A stretch of 64,000 nucleotides of DNA from Lineus longissimus (GCF_910592395.1 NC_088309.1:19470599-19534598); one strand, 5' to 3'. Counted from the first letter of the stretch, positions 39,501 through 53,000 are shown. A program made the numbers and translations. The notes: generated by a model from the letters alone, not told the origin.

Positions 39501-40218
39501 TTTGACTGGACTATATTTCGGAACATTTTGACAGCACTACTACCACGCTATGCTTTTACACCAAATGACTGTTTATAACCATGGCCTTGGCTTGTGCTCT
39601 GATTAGATTTGTGCAACTTATTCATTTTGAGGGGATATATTCATATGTTAAGAAAGTTATTTCGAAATAGTGTTTCTACTCTGGCCTGAATTCTAAAACA
39701 TTTCGTAACTCCTGTTCAAAACCGTCTTGGAATTTAAGTGGACTGTGTTGAGAAAAAAAATTGAGATTTTAGATGTTTTTTGTCCCTAACTGGCTACTCC
39801 CTAATTCATACACCCTGAGTGTAACTTGAACTGAATATGGTATTTTTGTTTTTGTCCAACGGCTCTGAATTGGATATGTTATATATTTGTACATTAATGT
39901 CTGTGCATGTGTGTTAGATGAGTAAAAGCTGGAAGAATCCAGTCATATAGTTAGTTATAGATGTGAGGAATTTAAGGGTTGTTTTTTTTTCGCGAGTAGG
40001 ACCCAACCATGTGATTGGTATGCGCCCATGAGTTGGGCTGGAGGAACAAGAGTCCATTTTCTAGCAAATTGCAAATTATTTTTCCTTTATTGAGGCCATT
40101 TTGTATCATTGTTCATTTGTTTGTGAAGTTGGCACATCGAAGAAACAGGCAGGTGTGAGATCCCAAAACCAATTACTCCAAAGTTCTAAGTTAGAAATAA
40201 TTGGTTTGGTAATTCTTA

Positions 40219-40330
40219 GGTCTGGATTTCAATCTCAATCTCAATGGAAATTGGGACCAAATGCTGTGTCTTCAAAGAGAGTGTGTCCTTAGTGGAGAGG
40301 TGTCCGCTTAGGGGGGGTTCCACTGTAAAA
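40219..40330. repeat. Dispersed repeat copy ending gggggttccactgta
   Basis: Ends tggagaggtgtccgcttagg and then gttccactgta, closely matching the end of the copy at 29.08-29.24 kb. Non-coding. Confidence 0.6.
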
Positions 40331-41387
40331 TGCCTGTTTCTCTGACGTGTCAACTGTCATACAGGAGTTAGTGCATTGTCTAAAGCTCGAAGGAAAACTT
40401 CTCCTGTCTAAATTGTGCCCGCTTCCAGTTTTCTATTAGTTTTTATTATGCAATCATGATTGTGCTTTGTGTGTCTTGACTGAGGGGAATGATGATTTCT
40501 TCGGCGTGGAAAGGCAGTTGTTGGTGGACATCTAAACTAGTTCACATTGTGGTGTAATATGTGCTCTTAAGACTTTGTTTAAAATCAACCAGTTATTGAT
40601 GCTTTCGTGAAAATTGAAAAAGTGAGTGTGGCCTCGCTCAAAAAGGATTGATAAATACTAACTTGTTTGTTTGTTTTCGAGATGTTGGTGGGAAATCCTT
40701 GGATTCCCTTTGTCAAGACCTGCTTTGAATGTTAATATCAAACTGCTGTTTTCGTTAATGTCTGACTGGAACAATTGTCGAATAGGCGATGTGATCTACC
40801 ATACATGGGTATTGATCGTTCCTAGAAATGGAGATAATCGACGTAGTGAGATTACCTAGTAAATGTGTCCTGTTGTGTGTCGATTTCTGTTCGAATCACA
40901 AGTTCTAGCCCATTTTTTTGCAAGATGTTATTGTAACAAATATTTGATCCAACCTTTTTGATAGCAATCTGACATTTTTGATATGCTTGAAAAGGAAAAG
41001 TTTGGTGTATTTTTTTCCAGATTTGGATTACTAGTTTTCGCCTTTAGAATCGGAAATTCAGATGTATCAACCAGTGACAGCATTCAGATAGTGAAATTTT
41101 ACCCAAATCCATCTAATGTCCCTCAAAACTGATGTAATCATGATACCAAGTGACTTGAAATAGATGACACTTATGCCTACAACGTTGAACAATAATGAAT
41201 GTTACCTCACCTGCTAGTCTCTCTCTTGTGCTATATTTTTCTACAGAACTGTTTATCGTGACTAGTTGTGTCAAAGAGTTGCAATTTGTTTCCCTTCTTT
41301 ATCTGTATCAAAAGGTGTCTACTTATACAATGGACTATTTCTACACTTTATGTTCTCGAAATGTGCAGGTTAGCTGGTGGCATCTTT

Positions 41388-41770
41388 GAGTCGAGCCTAA
41401 AACTATCAAAATTGATGTGTTTGGTATCCACATACTGTAAACTCTGTAATTGAGAATAAAATTAGCTGTAAATTATTGGTATCGACGGCCGTAACCCTGT
41501 AATTGAGCCTGAAAGTCACGGTGATTGTTTGGTATCAACAGCTGTAAACTCTGTAATTGAGCCTGAAAGTCATGGTAATTGTTTGGTATCAACCTACTGT
41601 AAACTCAGTAATTGAGCCTAAAATTAACTGTAATTGTTGTTTGGCTTCATCAGCTGTAAACTCTGTAATCGAGCCTAAAAGTAACGGTAATTGTTTGGTA
41701 TCAACATACTGTATTCTCTGTAACGGAGCCTAAAATTATCAAAATTGATGCATTTGGTGTCAGCATACTT
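41388..41770. repeat. About 55 bp minisatellite, ~7 copies
   Basis: The core ctctgtaattgagcctaaa recurs with starts at about 41441, 41494, 41548, 41603, 41659 and 41714 (spacing 53-56 bp), with a diverged first copy at ~41388. Each unit also carries tttggtatcaaca. One copy has mutated to gagaataaaa, creating an AATAAA poly(A) signal inside the array. Confidence 0.88.
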
Positions 41771-42197
41771 GAAAGTCAGCCATGTCCATTCAGTGTGACA
41801 ATACCAACTTTTAAAGCCTCCCCTGGATTGATAAACTGTTGGCCATTTGTCTGTATCCTGTAAAATAAAGGGTTGGATTCAGTATCTCGTTACTGTTTGA
41901 GTGTATTTGTGACCATGACAACAAAGCGACTGTGAAATAATCAAGAACCGGTCTTATCTTCAAATAAGTATTGTTTGCCTGTGTCCGAAACTGTCGTAAT
42001 GCCAATTTTGATTGTGGATTAGAATTAATTGGATAGATTAGAATACGACTTTGTAATGAATAGAACAACTCCATCTTAATTGAAAAATGAATCAAAGGGT
42101 GAAGGATGTTTGTCAAATTTTGTCACCAGATGGTGAACATGCTGTATGCTTTGGTCTTGTCCCAAAGAGATATAACCCTGTTCAGTAATAATGTGCT

Positions 42198-42524
42198 TTA
42201 AAGGTTTAGTATAGGCGGGAGCTAGAGGGCCACAGAGACAAGAAAAATCTGGACACATTTTCTTTTCTGCCTGTTGTTGTGTCAGTTCCCATAAGTTGGT
42301 AAGGTGGCGCCGCCATCTCTAAAGGAGCACTAGAGGCAGGAGATAGGGGGTCAAGTTGGTGGTTTCCAGGTGACTTATGGTATTCATGGTTAGGAAACCG
42401 TCTGTTTTGACCAGTGGCAGAAATATAAGAGGAGTGGTGCTGGTGCACTGACACTGTAGATACACCAATCGGCAAGCCGGTGAAAATTTGTCTCAATTGA
42501 CTCCTACCTTTAGTGTCCCTTTAA
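42198..42524. mobile_element. TTAA-flanked inverted-repeat element (MITE-like, 319 bp)
   Basis: TTAA lies at both edges (42198-42201, 42521-42524) and the element starts AGG and ends CCT. The outer ~23 bp on each side are imperfect inverted repeats (about 16 of 23, counting TTAA). TTAA duplication is typical of piggyBac-type transposition. No transposase frame; non-autonomous. Confidence 0.55.
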
Positions 42525-42970
42525 CACAATAGCTTCTTATATGATTACTGTAACCGTTGACAGTGCATGTAAGATGGTGATGTAAACTGGATTGCTAAAG
42601 TATCTGATTATCCTTGTTATCATATGCAGCCCACTGTACAGGATGTATCAAGATTATTGCAGTGAACAAATCTCGACTAATCACTAAGTAAGAGCTCGAG
42701 ATGCGTCAGTTTGATATGTACAGTGTATGATTGGTTTGCTATAATGATTTCTCAATACTCTCATGGACGGGAGAGTCCTGTTCAGGCCACTTACAAGAAA
42801 ATGTAGTTGCATTACTTTTGATACGCCCTGTATGCCCTATTTGGTCCCCTCTGTAGCTTGCTGTTTGACATCACAGTCGCAGTTGTTTTATGCAATGTCG
42901 CTCACTTGTATTCACGCATGATTAATTATAATACATAATAGTAATAAACTATGGTAAAGTGCTGTCACAC

Positions 42971-45215
42971 AATTTTGAAAGTTTGTTTTATTTTATTTTG
43001 GCCAAATAACTGGATAACACTGCTGTATGGTATAAAAGTCGGGAGTCTGGTCTGCCGATGTCAACTACAGAACAGGTAACCGTCCGGCTTGACACTTTAA
43101 CCTTCTTTACCCTTGACCTTGGAACTGAGATGAGCTGCTCAATCAATCAGTGTAACATATTATACAACCTGAGAACAATGGAATCTCGATCAAGGACACC
43201 CTCGGGACTGAGGTAATCCATCTATCTTCGAATATGTAATGAACTGTTTCCGGCAGTCTCTTTTAAATGTCCAGACTGGTAAGCCACCTCTCTTTAACCT
43301 GCATGTCTTCAACTATAGTAGTCAACTGGTTGTGAGTCTCTTTGAGATGCTTGAGCTATAGCAATCCATCTATCTTCGAATATGCAATAAACTGTCTTTG
43401 ACAGTCCCTTTTAAATGACCAGACTGGCAAGCCATCTCTCTTTAACTTGTGTGTCTTCAACTGTAGTAATCAACTGGTTGTGACAGTCTCTTCGAATAGC
43501 CTGGGCTACAGCAATCCACCTGTCTTGATCAACTGTTTGTATGTGACCGAGTCTTTAAAATGCCCAGTCAGAAATCCATTTGTCTTCATATATGTGATAC
43601 ACTACTTGTAATCACAGTATGAGCTATCTGTCTTCAACCTCCTTTACACCTCTTTCTGTTTTATATTACCTTGGCTATCTGGCCTCAAAGTAAACCCCAT
43701 CTCGCTCGTCTCAGCTGCTATCGTTATTTGCCATGTGGTCCTTGGCTGGCCACTGGTGACTGATTGTGACAGTCTTTTTTAAATGACCAAGCTAGCAAGC
43801 TATCTGTCTTCAACGTGTGTGTCTTCAACTTGTGATCCACTGGTCGTGACAGCCTCTTTGAATACCCAGGCTGTAGCAACTCATCTGTCTCCAAATTGTG
43901 ACCAACTGGTTGTATGTGACAGTGTCTTATGAAACAACTTGGCCATCAGTACACCTATCTTCAATACATGTGTGTGATAGGTTGTGTGTGACAGTCTCAA
44001 CTGCGCTAGAAAGACACCCGTCGTGAATATATGATCAGCTGATGATAGTTCAGCTGATGACAGTGACAGTTCTCTAAAGTGACCAGGCTGGCAAGTTATA
44101 TATCTTCAATATGCGACCAACTGATTGTGACGGTCTCTCTAGACAATGCCAGAAAGCCACTCCTCTCCATATGTGATCAGTGTCTCATATATGCTCAAGC
44201 AAGCTACATCTTCAAGGATGTGACCAACGCGTGACGAAGGGTCTTTGTAAGATGATAAGTTGTCACACCCGCCGTTTTGGACGTTATCTATGCGTTTGGA
44301 CACTTGAAGTGCTCAGGTGAGCTGTCATATATCGTCTTGGGTGTGACCAACGATTTGTAAAAGTATCGTTGACTGGGTAAGGCCAGCAGTCAGGGTCTCG
44401 GATGTGGCCGAAAAATTGTGAAAGGCACAGGCTCTAGCGATCCCGTCTTCGATGTGACCATGGAGGTATCTTATTTATACCTCCATGATGTGACTAACGA
44501 GTTGAGCAGTATTTGAAAGGAACCGGCTCCAGCGGTCCTGTCTTTGATGTGACCAACGAGATGAGGCAGTATCTTTGAAAGGCACCAGCTCCAGCTCCTT
44601 GAAAGTATCTTTGAAAGGCACAGGCTCTAGCGATCCCGTCTTTGATATGACCAACCAGTTGAGGCAAGCACAGGATCCAGCAGTCCCGTCTTCGATGCGA
44701 CCATCATATAATACTCGGCTCATGCTAGCTGTCATGCGGTCTTAGATGTGACCAACGGATTGTGCTAGGACTCTGAAAGGCCCAGTCTAGTGGCACACGG
44801 AGTTGGATGTGATCAACGAGTTGTGACAGTATTTTCGAAAAGCTCAGCTGGCTGTCATACTATCTTGGATGCCGAGTGTGGACTATGCGTTTCCAGACCA
44901 GCATTAGGCCGCCTTCGAGGCGACCAACGAGTTGTGACACTCAAGTTAGTGTCACACCATCTAAGATGTGACCGACGAACAGTGAGAGTATCTTTGAAAG
45001 GCTCAGGTCAGCTGTCAGATCATACCGTCTTGGTTGTAACCAATGGATTAAGACAGTATCTTTGACCCTCTCTTAGTAGTGACCATTGCTTTTTGTCGGT
45101 ATATTTTCAAAATGCTCAGGAAGGCTGTCATACTGCCTCGGATGCTAGAAACGCGTTTCGACAATGTCTTCGCCGACATGATTTATTTGTCAGGCGTTTT
45201 TGGATCCAAATAACG
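42971..45215. repeat. Degenerate tandem array, ~60-70 bp unit
   Basis: From about 43.17 to 45.2 kb, diverged units recur with the blocks gtgaccaacgagttgtgaca, gtctctttgaaa, aggctggcaa and ctgtcttcaat. Spacing is irregular (for example 65 bp between 44748 and 44813). Copies near the left use caatccatctatcttcgaat. The start (~43.17-43.22 kb) also resembles the dispersed repeat near 29.09 kb. No gene seen. Confidence 0.75.
44459..44487. other. Perfect 11 bp hairpin within the tandem array
   Basis: catggaggtat and atacctccatg are exact reverse complements around a seven-base loop. It interrupts one unit of the array and is not found in the others. Confidence 0.8.
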
Positions 45216-46252
45216 GACTCAGACATAATTTCATCTGCCCCCGTATTCTCCAGACGATGTTCAGACGATTGATCGCAAGGAAGCAGGCTTCGGCGTTGGC
45301 GGTTATGAGAACAACAATCGTTATTTAAAACCAGGAGTCAACTATATCACAACATACCGCTTAATTACCCAGACTCGTAGAGGTTTGTGGTACAAGTTGT
45401 GACACTTTCACATTCGCTTCAACCCGATGACCGAAGACATAGTCACAACAAACATCGAGTCGATTGTCTTCTATCTGGTGTCGCCACCTATACGTCCCGG
45501 TTTAAAGCATGCGCCACAGATTTGGGTAAAATTTCTCTGTTTTTCATGCGATTTAAACAATGATTAATATTCTTATTAATTAACATCCGAGGTGGGAATC
45601 ATCAGTAGACATATCTAATACATTTATTGATAGCTTGCGGTGAAAAAATTACGATATGCTTTTGAGTACGGGTAGGCTATATAATATCATGGGGATGGAC
45701 ATTCAATCAAAGATTATCAGGTAGTTTATATATTATATTCACGATATGAAGGCGGGTTATGTGCAATAGGTAATTTTATAAATTTGGGGAAGGAGGGATG
45801 GAGAAAATGCATTATTTAAAGCTGAACTGCCTTCCTAATACATGACTGTATATAACTGTACAAAGAACGCCCGTCTGTTCGAATTGATGAGTCTCAGTGC
45901 TACATCACTGAATTGTTCATAATAGCGCAGGATATATATACCAGAGAGGTTTAGCAACTTCACTTTTAACGTCAGGAGTGACTTCATGGTGATGGAAAAT
46001 ACATGTACCATCTACGGCCATTTTGCTCTGGCTCATTGGGAGCACGCACATACTCATATGCGAATAGCGGGTAGTTTTAATACGAAGCCTCCCTATTTCA
46101 TGAACACAAGAGGATTGACGGCAGCAAGAGCAAAGTACATTTCTATATGTAGCAATAGTTTATGTCTCCCAAAAGTTTCCTCATGAAGTAAAACAATTAT
46201 AAATGGAATTTTAACATTTTTAAGAAGTTGAACTGACTGAAATGCATTGGGT
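45216..46252. other. Intergenic / Rab-like gene 3' flank
   Basis: No coding sequence supported. On the minus strand, poly(A) signals (TTTATT on plus) at 45623-45628 and just outside at 45182-45187 are candidates for the end of the Rab-like transcript. Confidence 0.5.
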
Positions 46253-48888
46253 TTACGTCTTGCAGCCAGAGCATTGTTTTGGACGGAGTCTCTCTTTCAA
46301 GTTTGTGCTGTTGTTTCCATGTGTCGTCTGCTTTGTTCCGTTCTCGTCTACTCTGTCCTCCTCTGATAGCTTGATGATGCGGGTGTCGCGTCCGCTCAGC
46401 GGCGCATCTGCATCAGGTTGGTCCGTGCTTGGTACGGAGAGGTCGGACTTTGATCGAACGTTGTATTTTCTCTCGAGAATGCCTAGGAAAGATAAAAATG
46501 TGAATACATAATACAAAAATATCGAGTGTACCGAAAACACGGACGTCACAGATGATTCTTTGGTCTTCTTATCATAACTGCATGGACGTTGTGCCTCAGT
46601 GTCTCAAGAAACGAAATTGTTCTGCGCCTGTCATTCGCCTTGACGTCAACGGCATATACTCATCTTCTAAACGTCTTCAGTACACATCGTCCAGTCATCC
46701 ACCAGGACAAAAAGAATTATAATGAAAAATGTAAACGGCTAATGAAAAAATTGACCACTTACTTTTAAAAAGCACCTCAAATGCGGCTTCTATATTCTCA
46801 GCATCTTTGGCCGATGTTTCCATAAAATAAAGTCCATTTTTCTCCGCCAATTCCTTCCCTTCTTCCACCGTGACGTCACGCAGATGACGTAGATCACATT
46901 TATTGCCAACGAGTACGCAGGGAATGTCGTCTGCTGCAAAGTTCCTGATTTCCCGCAGCCACGTTTCGCAGTTCTCGAATGTCTTGTGTCTGCTGATGTC
47001 GTAGACAAGTAATGCTCCCTGGGCACCGCGGTAGTAGCTGAAGGAAAATATAACGCCATGAGAATTAAATGTGCCCCCTCTCCTGTAATAGTTGTCTCAA
47101 CAACACCTTCGTGGTCAAAACGAAGCTATACATAATCCATTATAAAAATGAAACATTGAAACCAAGGTGGTTTAGAAGTTTCACCAACTGAGTGCGCTTT
47201 GCTGCGAACTTGGATGGGATCAATCCCCACTGAAATACGTACACTGCTGTAACAGCCTTGAACACCTCTTGCCCAGCTGTGTCCCACACCGACGCTTTGA
47301 TCGTCTTGTCTTCGATTTTCACACTCCTGAAAGAAAAATGGTCGAGATGGAAGAATAAAGGAATAAGATGTTCGAGTCATTCCGTGAGAAAAAGGGTTTA
47401 GGCATAAAAAGAGCGGTTACGATATGCGGTTGGAGAGACCAATGAACCGTCAAATATCATCTCGATCCTCAATGTATAGACATTGCTCAGCTTCCAAACA
47501 ACGCGCGTCAATATGGGTGTGGGCTACGGAGGCAATAGCCTACCGCTGGATGTTCTGTTGGTCAAATACGGTCGGGATACCTACAGTGGACGCGGAGGCT
47601 ACTACAGACTGAGGCAATACCGCTGGAACATGCGCATATAATCGAATCGAGAAATGAATATCTGCATTCCGGAGGTACCCGTGTCTGCATGGACCAAGAG
47701 ACTGATTTCAGTACATAAAATTTGTTTCTCAAATTACCACCACTCGTCTTTTTGTTTTTAACTATGTTAGGATGCCAGAATTTACAAAATTCTTCAAAGA
47801 GCGATTTAGTGCGCCTGTCAAGACTGATTGTTCAAGAATCATCGTTATCGTTGTTACGTTACATCGAGGGAAATTCCTTGGTGTTTCTTTCGATTCGTCC
47901 CAAATTGGACGGGCCAAAAGGGAAGCCAAAGTCACAACTAAAATGCAGGGATAAGTTCACTTTAACAGAAACCAGCGGCGACAAAGGAACAACCTACTTA
48001 TTGGCGAACTCCACTCCTATGGTTGGTTTACTTCCCGCCACGAACCGGTTATCGGTGTATCTGAGGAGGATGTTGCTTTTGCCCACACCGGAATCACCTG
48101 TGAGGACCACTAACAAAAGAAGAAAAACGACATGAAACCATTTAATATGAGGTTAATACAAGGCTCTAATAGCTTTGGGCAGATATAGAGTTGGGCACTT
48201 CGTATACTTTCCGGCCTTGATAGCATACGGGAGTCCCGCCAAAAAATGTTTTAGGGTTTTTCATCATTTTTGGAGGGTCCCTCACTATACTAATACTAGT
48301 TAAGAAAGACTTCCAATTACCGAAGGGCAAAAATACGTGATTTTTTGGGTTAACGGAAGCCCTGATACGGCAAATTTTTATCCGCATCCTGTGTCGAACA
48401 CTATCCAGAATGACACAAATTTCTAATTCCATATTTCTTTGAGCAATTAAGATCGATGATATTGTTAACTGTGTTAAAATTGATCTGTTTTTGTGTAAAG
48501 ATGATGGTCACCTGTCGTTTATCAAGTGTGTCACCCACACATGTAGTCCACTTGACCTAGACTCCCGGGTCAGTCCATTTCGTCATCCTGATCGTGCTTC
48601 TTCCGGGACGAGGCCGGTCCACTGCGTCCGGAGTTTAACATGCATATGTCCTTGTTCATTTCAACTGTCAACTGATGTAAAGACTGGTGTCTTCTGATAG
48701 TCGAAAGCACAGGTGATAGCCCGATTAGGCGACAACTCGCAAATTGTGCACGGATTCTTGCCTGATTGGTTACTGAGCATCGAACGAAGGCCTTTAAGCT
48801 CCGGACGAGAGAAAGCATGCGTTCTGTACTTACATTTCAATATGAAGTCGTAATCATCGTCAAGGCAGTATCCCTTCTTGATTGACAT
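46253..48888 (-). CDS. Rab11-like small GTPase (5 exons)
   Basis: Membrane-traffic GTPase of the Rab family. Exons 48888-48834, 48109-47998, 47326-47243, 47037-46763 and 46482-46253 join in phase with AG/GT borders and total 756 nt, 251 residues. All nucleotide motifs are present: GDSGVGKS (P-loop), PTIGVEF (switch I), WDTAGQE (switch II), NKCD and ETSAK. Rab-family signatures [14 protein letters not shown] and DLRHLRDV resemble Rab11 most. It departs from Rab11 at [14 protein letters not shown] (Rab11 has QERYRAITSAYYRG). The last exon adds a ~75-residue hydrophilic tail ending CSGCKT, which is not a standard Rab prenylation motif (CC, CXC, CCXX). Subfamily is inferred by eye; it could be an invertebrate-specific Rab. 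Confidence 0.93.
47327..47997 (-). other. Rab-like gene intron 2 (671 bp)
   Basis: Between the exon with the P-loop and switch I and the exon with switch II. No other feature recognised. Confidence 0.85.
48110..48833 (-). other. Rab-like gene intron 1 (724 bp)
   Basis: Splits FILK from the P-loop strand [12 protein letters not shown]. No repeat or gene seen. Confidence 0.85.
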
Positions 48889-50060
48889 GTTGCTTTAGGT
48901 TCTCGACGGATGCTTTGGGAAGAAGATGGCGTTACTCCTTCGGTCCAGACCGTCTCCTCAGCCGCGTGGTCTTCGTTTGAACAGTAGCGTTGACAGTTCT
49001 CCAGATAATTTCACTCAAAAATGAAATTGCGACAAGTTGGCTTCTCAGACCTATTTTAGGAAGTCCTTCAAAAGGCCGAAAACGTGGCTTCTTTATGACT
49101 CACAAGGTCTAAGAAGTGGGAACCCCACGAATTATTCACAGAACAAGAAATATAATTTCGAGTCCAATACCAAACAATGGGGCCTATGGCCGACTCATAC
49201 GCCAAGCCTACAACCAGGCCTACTTTCTTATCTTAGACAGTGCATGATTCATGATTTTATTTGGGTCGATGGCGTGAACATGCTGACAATCCGACGATGG
49301 CGTATAGTCGCTCTAATTTGGCATCCACAGAAGGAAGTCGTGTCATGACCAATGCCAAAAATATTTGCTAATGCCAATCAAGGGACTGACTGCCCCCGGC
49401 CCGGAACGTGCTGAAACTGCCGTCAATGATGAAGTCAGCTTTTGATTGGGTACCATGTGAGGGTTACATCATAGAGTTGCATTGTACGACATAACATTAT
49501 TATGATATCGAATCGACGTCCCGGTCGTTCGAAAAACGTTTTGTCACCAACCCTGGCATATCGAAGGAGATAACGCTTAATCAAGCTATCGCCAGCGTTA
49601 GTGACGAAACTTGTTTGGAACAATCGGGCCGCAGTTGGAGTAAATTATTAACTTAGGCTGGTGGGTTTCTGACCAAATATTGTGAAGACTGGGAGTGAGG
49701 CATGGAACTTTCCTCATGTTATGTCAACAGATTACTAGGGCAGGGTATATCTTAATGATGTGGTCTAAATAATGAGCAGACGACAAGCATAAACATTGAT
49801 TTGATTGTATGGATATTTTTCACATTAACCTACTGAACTGCATCAATTAAGTATACACACCCGTGATGTCGGCCGACCGCTCAAGATAAGACCACATCGA
49901 AATCGAAATCGATTGTGAACACGACAACAATCTGCATTGAAAAAAATCCTGCCCATCCCGTCTCATGTTTTTAAAGGCCAACTCCAATGTAATGATGAGA
50001 CGTCGAAACCTTGATGGTCACTCAAGATGGTTACGAGACAAAGAAAATGAGACTACATCT
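48889..50060. other. 5' flank of the Rab-like gene and intergenic spacer
   Basis: No exon supported. It should contain the Rab-like promoter, reading leftward. It ends at the likely polyadenylation region of the KSR-like gene. Confidence 0.5.
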
Positions 50061-53000
50061 TTTACAAACTGTTGTGTTTATTAGATATATAAATAACATT
50101 ACATTATTACTATAAAAGAACTACGCCACCGAAGTTGACTGTACAAACAACAGAATGGCCACCAGAAGATTACCCTTCAATCGCGCCCCTGGCGGCATAA
50201 AGAAGAGAGTCACTGGAACATAAGTTCGTAAATATAAATGTACAGTTGCTCGATCACGTGGGGCAATAACTCGGGATGACGTCACTACATAAACGATGAC
50301 AAGTACAAAAAGTTTGTTGATCCAAAAATTACCATCGGGTCCTCAGAGTTTTTAATACAAAATAGAAAAATTGATACAAATTCTTTGAACGGTATATGGC
50401 CAATGCCTGTGTAATTGTTATTCCAACAAGTGCCAAATTAGAAAAAATACGACATTTCTGATGAAAAAGTTACGGACATCATAGACTTGTTCTGGGATTC
50501 TGTTGTCATGGTTTATTGTTTGACATTCTTAGTCTTGGTGCGCATCAAATGCGCTTAATGGGTGACTATAGGCTGGAGCTATTTCTGCCAATTAAAGGTG
50601 TATCTATACGACTTATACTATCTCGCAATACACGTGATCTAGTACGAAATTCGCGACTTCGCATGTTCGAGTTCCGAGTTCGTTGACAGAAATCGCTGAC
50701 ATCGCACCAATATCAAACCTAGGCACACAGGCCCTTAGTTCGAATCGTATAGCGCACCTTCAGACAAAGTGGCCTTCTCGTATCTTCGAATACAACCCTC
50801 AGAAAACCGAAAACGCCTGACCACACCCAAAACCAATGTCAAATGTTTGGTGCGACGCCGGCAGGTTTCGTTTTACGAACGACGAAGAACGAAGGTCTGT
50901 GGTGTCATCAATATTATCGCGAATTTAATTTTCGCTCTTCCTATCCTATGATAGGGTGCGTATTGTTAATGGTTTCAGGGGGATCTTTGAAGCTGCTCCT
51001 CGAAAACACGTTTTGTACACATGCATGTACCCTCGTGATTCGTCGTTCGTTTGTGTGGCGAAATATATTTTGTCTTGTTATAATTCATTATTCCGCATCT
51101 CTCAGATTTTCAATTATCGTGCAAATTGTTTTACAGCAGAAAGTTAAAAAAATAACAACCTCACAAAACTGCATTTCATTGTGTTCACTAACACTACATA
51201 ACAATATTTGCCGACTACTCTCGCGTTCTGTCGAAAGGTGGCGTCCAGCTGGCCTTTTCAAGCAATGCTATTGCTACATGTACATCTGGCTTCAAGCGCC
51301 CTGCCCCTGTCTGTCATACCTCACCTAGTCAAACATACCGCCTCTTTAAAACAGCGAAGCTTAGTTGCTATTTGCCAAATCCATTGACTGACGCCATCTA
51401 TTGGCAGAGAACGAAAGAAATCAGCCGCCTTTGAATGTGTACACCCATTGATATGAAAATAACGGCAATCTTTTCATATAGAAACAACCAATGAAGACAA
51501 CACGTCTTTGACAATAGTAAGATACCCAGAGAGTTTTTAAGTACATAACATTACAAAAATACCATTCCTGAAACTGAGGTACAAACAATATTGGCACATC
51601 AAAATCTTAACCAAGATTCTAACACAGAAATATAACGTTGCATTGTATTTGCTTCGCTTTAATTCTGAATGTGTGGAAGCGCGAATTATGTCATACATTT
51701 GTATTTACAAAAGTCAGAAGCACAACCTCTTCGGGCCTTATATATCCGGCGCATTCTGTTACCTCTTTGTCTCATATTCCCTTCAAACGTTCCTATACAG
51801 CGGATTCGATTTTCGTGATAGTGAATAGTTCCCCAAAAGCAGTCAAACGGGATGATATGAACATTAAGTTTACCCTAACGGCAAAACTATCGTGCGAATC
51901 TGCTAAATCCCATGTAGGCTGTAGGCAAGAGAATGCCAACAATCTTTACGATAGTCTAACATGACCACCTCAGCTCTAAAATGCACGAGCTAAACCAGGC
52001 CGAAAACCAGGCAGTGGTTTGGGAAACTAGCTGTCAGGTACATCAATACACCGCCGGGGACATCGGTCCAAAATCAACGGAGCGCCTTTTGGGCAGCCAA
52101 TCACCGTTAGAGTACATGTAGTCCAAGTCGTACATTAACCACACCCAAGGTTGTTTATGTATGTGAATAAACATCCGATCTGATTACAAGCGCTATGGAG
52201 TGCAGGCCTCATGATCTCACCTACGATCTTTTAACCTGCCTTTAAAAAAAACATTGATATCATCAAAAATATTCAAGGCGAGTTTTAATACATGTATCGT
52301 ATTTTTGATATCGTACAACACTATACATCTATGCGTTAGAACATTTTAGTAACTTTAGCTCAAAAGCTTACAATGTTAATGTTTACTCTTCTCAATACAT
52401 ATGTGAAGGCAGTTCTTTTCACATATTGAACATAAAACTAATGAAAGCAATCGATAGAAGCTAAAACTCTTCAGAAGAGTAAAGACTTACATTGTACATG
52501 TACATCGACATCCAACACAAAATGCCCTTCAAAATGTTTAGCTGCAAATTTCATTTACGCGTTCTTCGATTTGTCAGTTAGGCGACGAAATGAGCCATTT
52601 TACAACATATAAACTTACATTTCAATGCACATTCTGAATGAACAGAGAAAAGAACTTATAAACCCACCACCAAGAGTGTGACAAATTAAACATCTTAATA
52701 AAACTAAGTGTACCAAAGTTTCAAACAGATAGCTTTTCAAGTTTTCATCACGAGACATAGTCACTTTCATCACATTCGTTTGACTCTAGCGCGGCTGCAC
52801 ATTAACGTAGAAAATGTCATTGATCACATAGAGTAGAAAAACGCACACAAAAATAATTCTCGGTACCCGATTCTCCTGGGTGACAAAACCACGTATACAT
52901 GTGTATTTACAAACACCACAGATTATCCAATGCACAAAAACGCATGTGCATCTTTAAGCACTTTAATCACAGACAACAGCCAAAATTGCAACAACCAAGT

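Larger units (their letters stand above)
36536..42970 (+). other. Probable MAP1 3' UTR and downstream sequence
   Basis: No coding exon recognised. AATAAA signals lie at 41455-41460, 41864-41869 and 42943-42948; the last is followed by a T/G-rich tract (gtttgttttattttatttt) and is the best candidate end. A Pumilio-type TGTAAATA occurs near 38345. Also present: a dispersed repeat (~40.22-40.33 kb), a minisatellite (41.39-41.77 kb) and an inverted-repeat element (42.20-42.52 kb). A 3' UTR of up to ~6.4 kb is inferred, not shown. Confidence 0.5.

Noticed and set aside
46641-46648. Perfect TGACGTCA in Rab-like intron 4, with others at 50277, 57777 and 59731
   Set aside because: They lie in introns or spacers with no promoter context, so no regulatory role is claimed.
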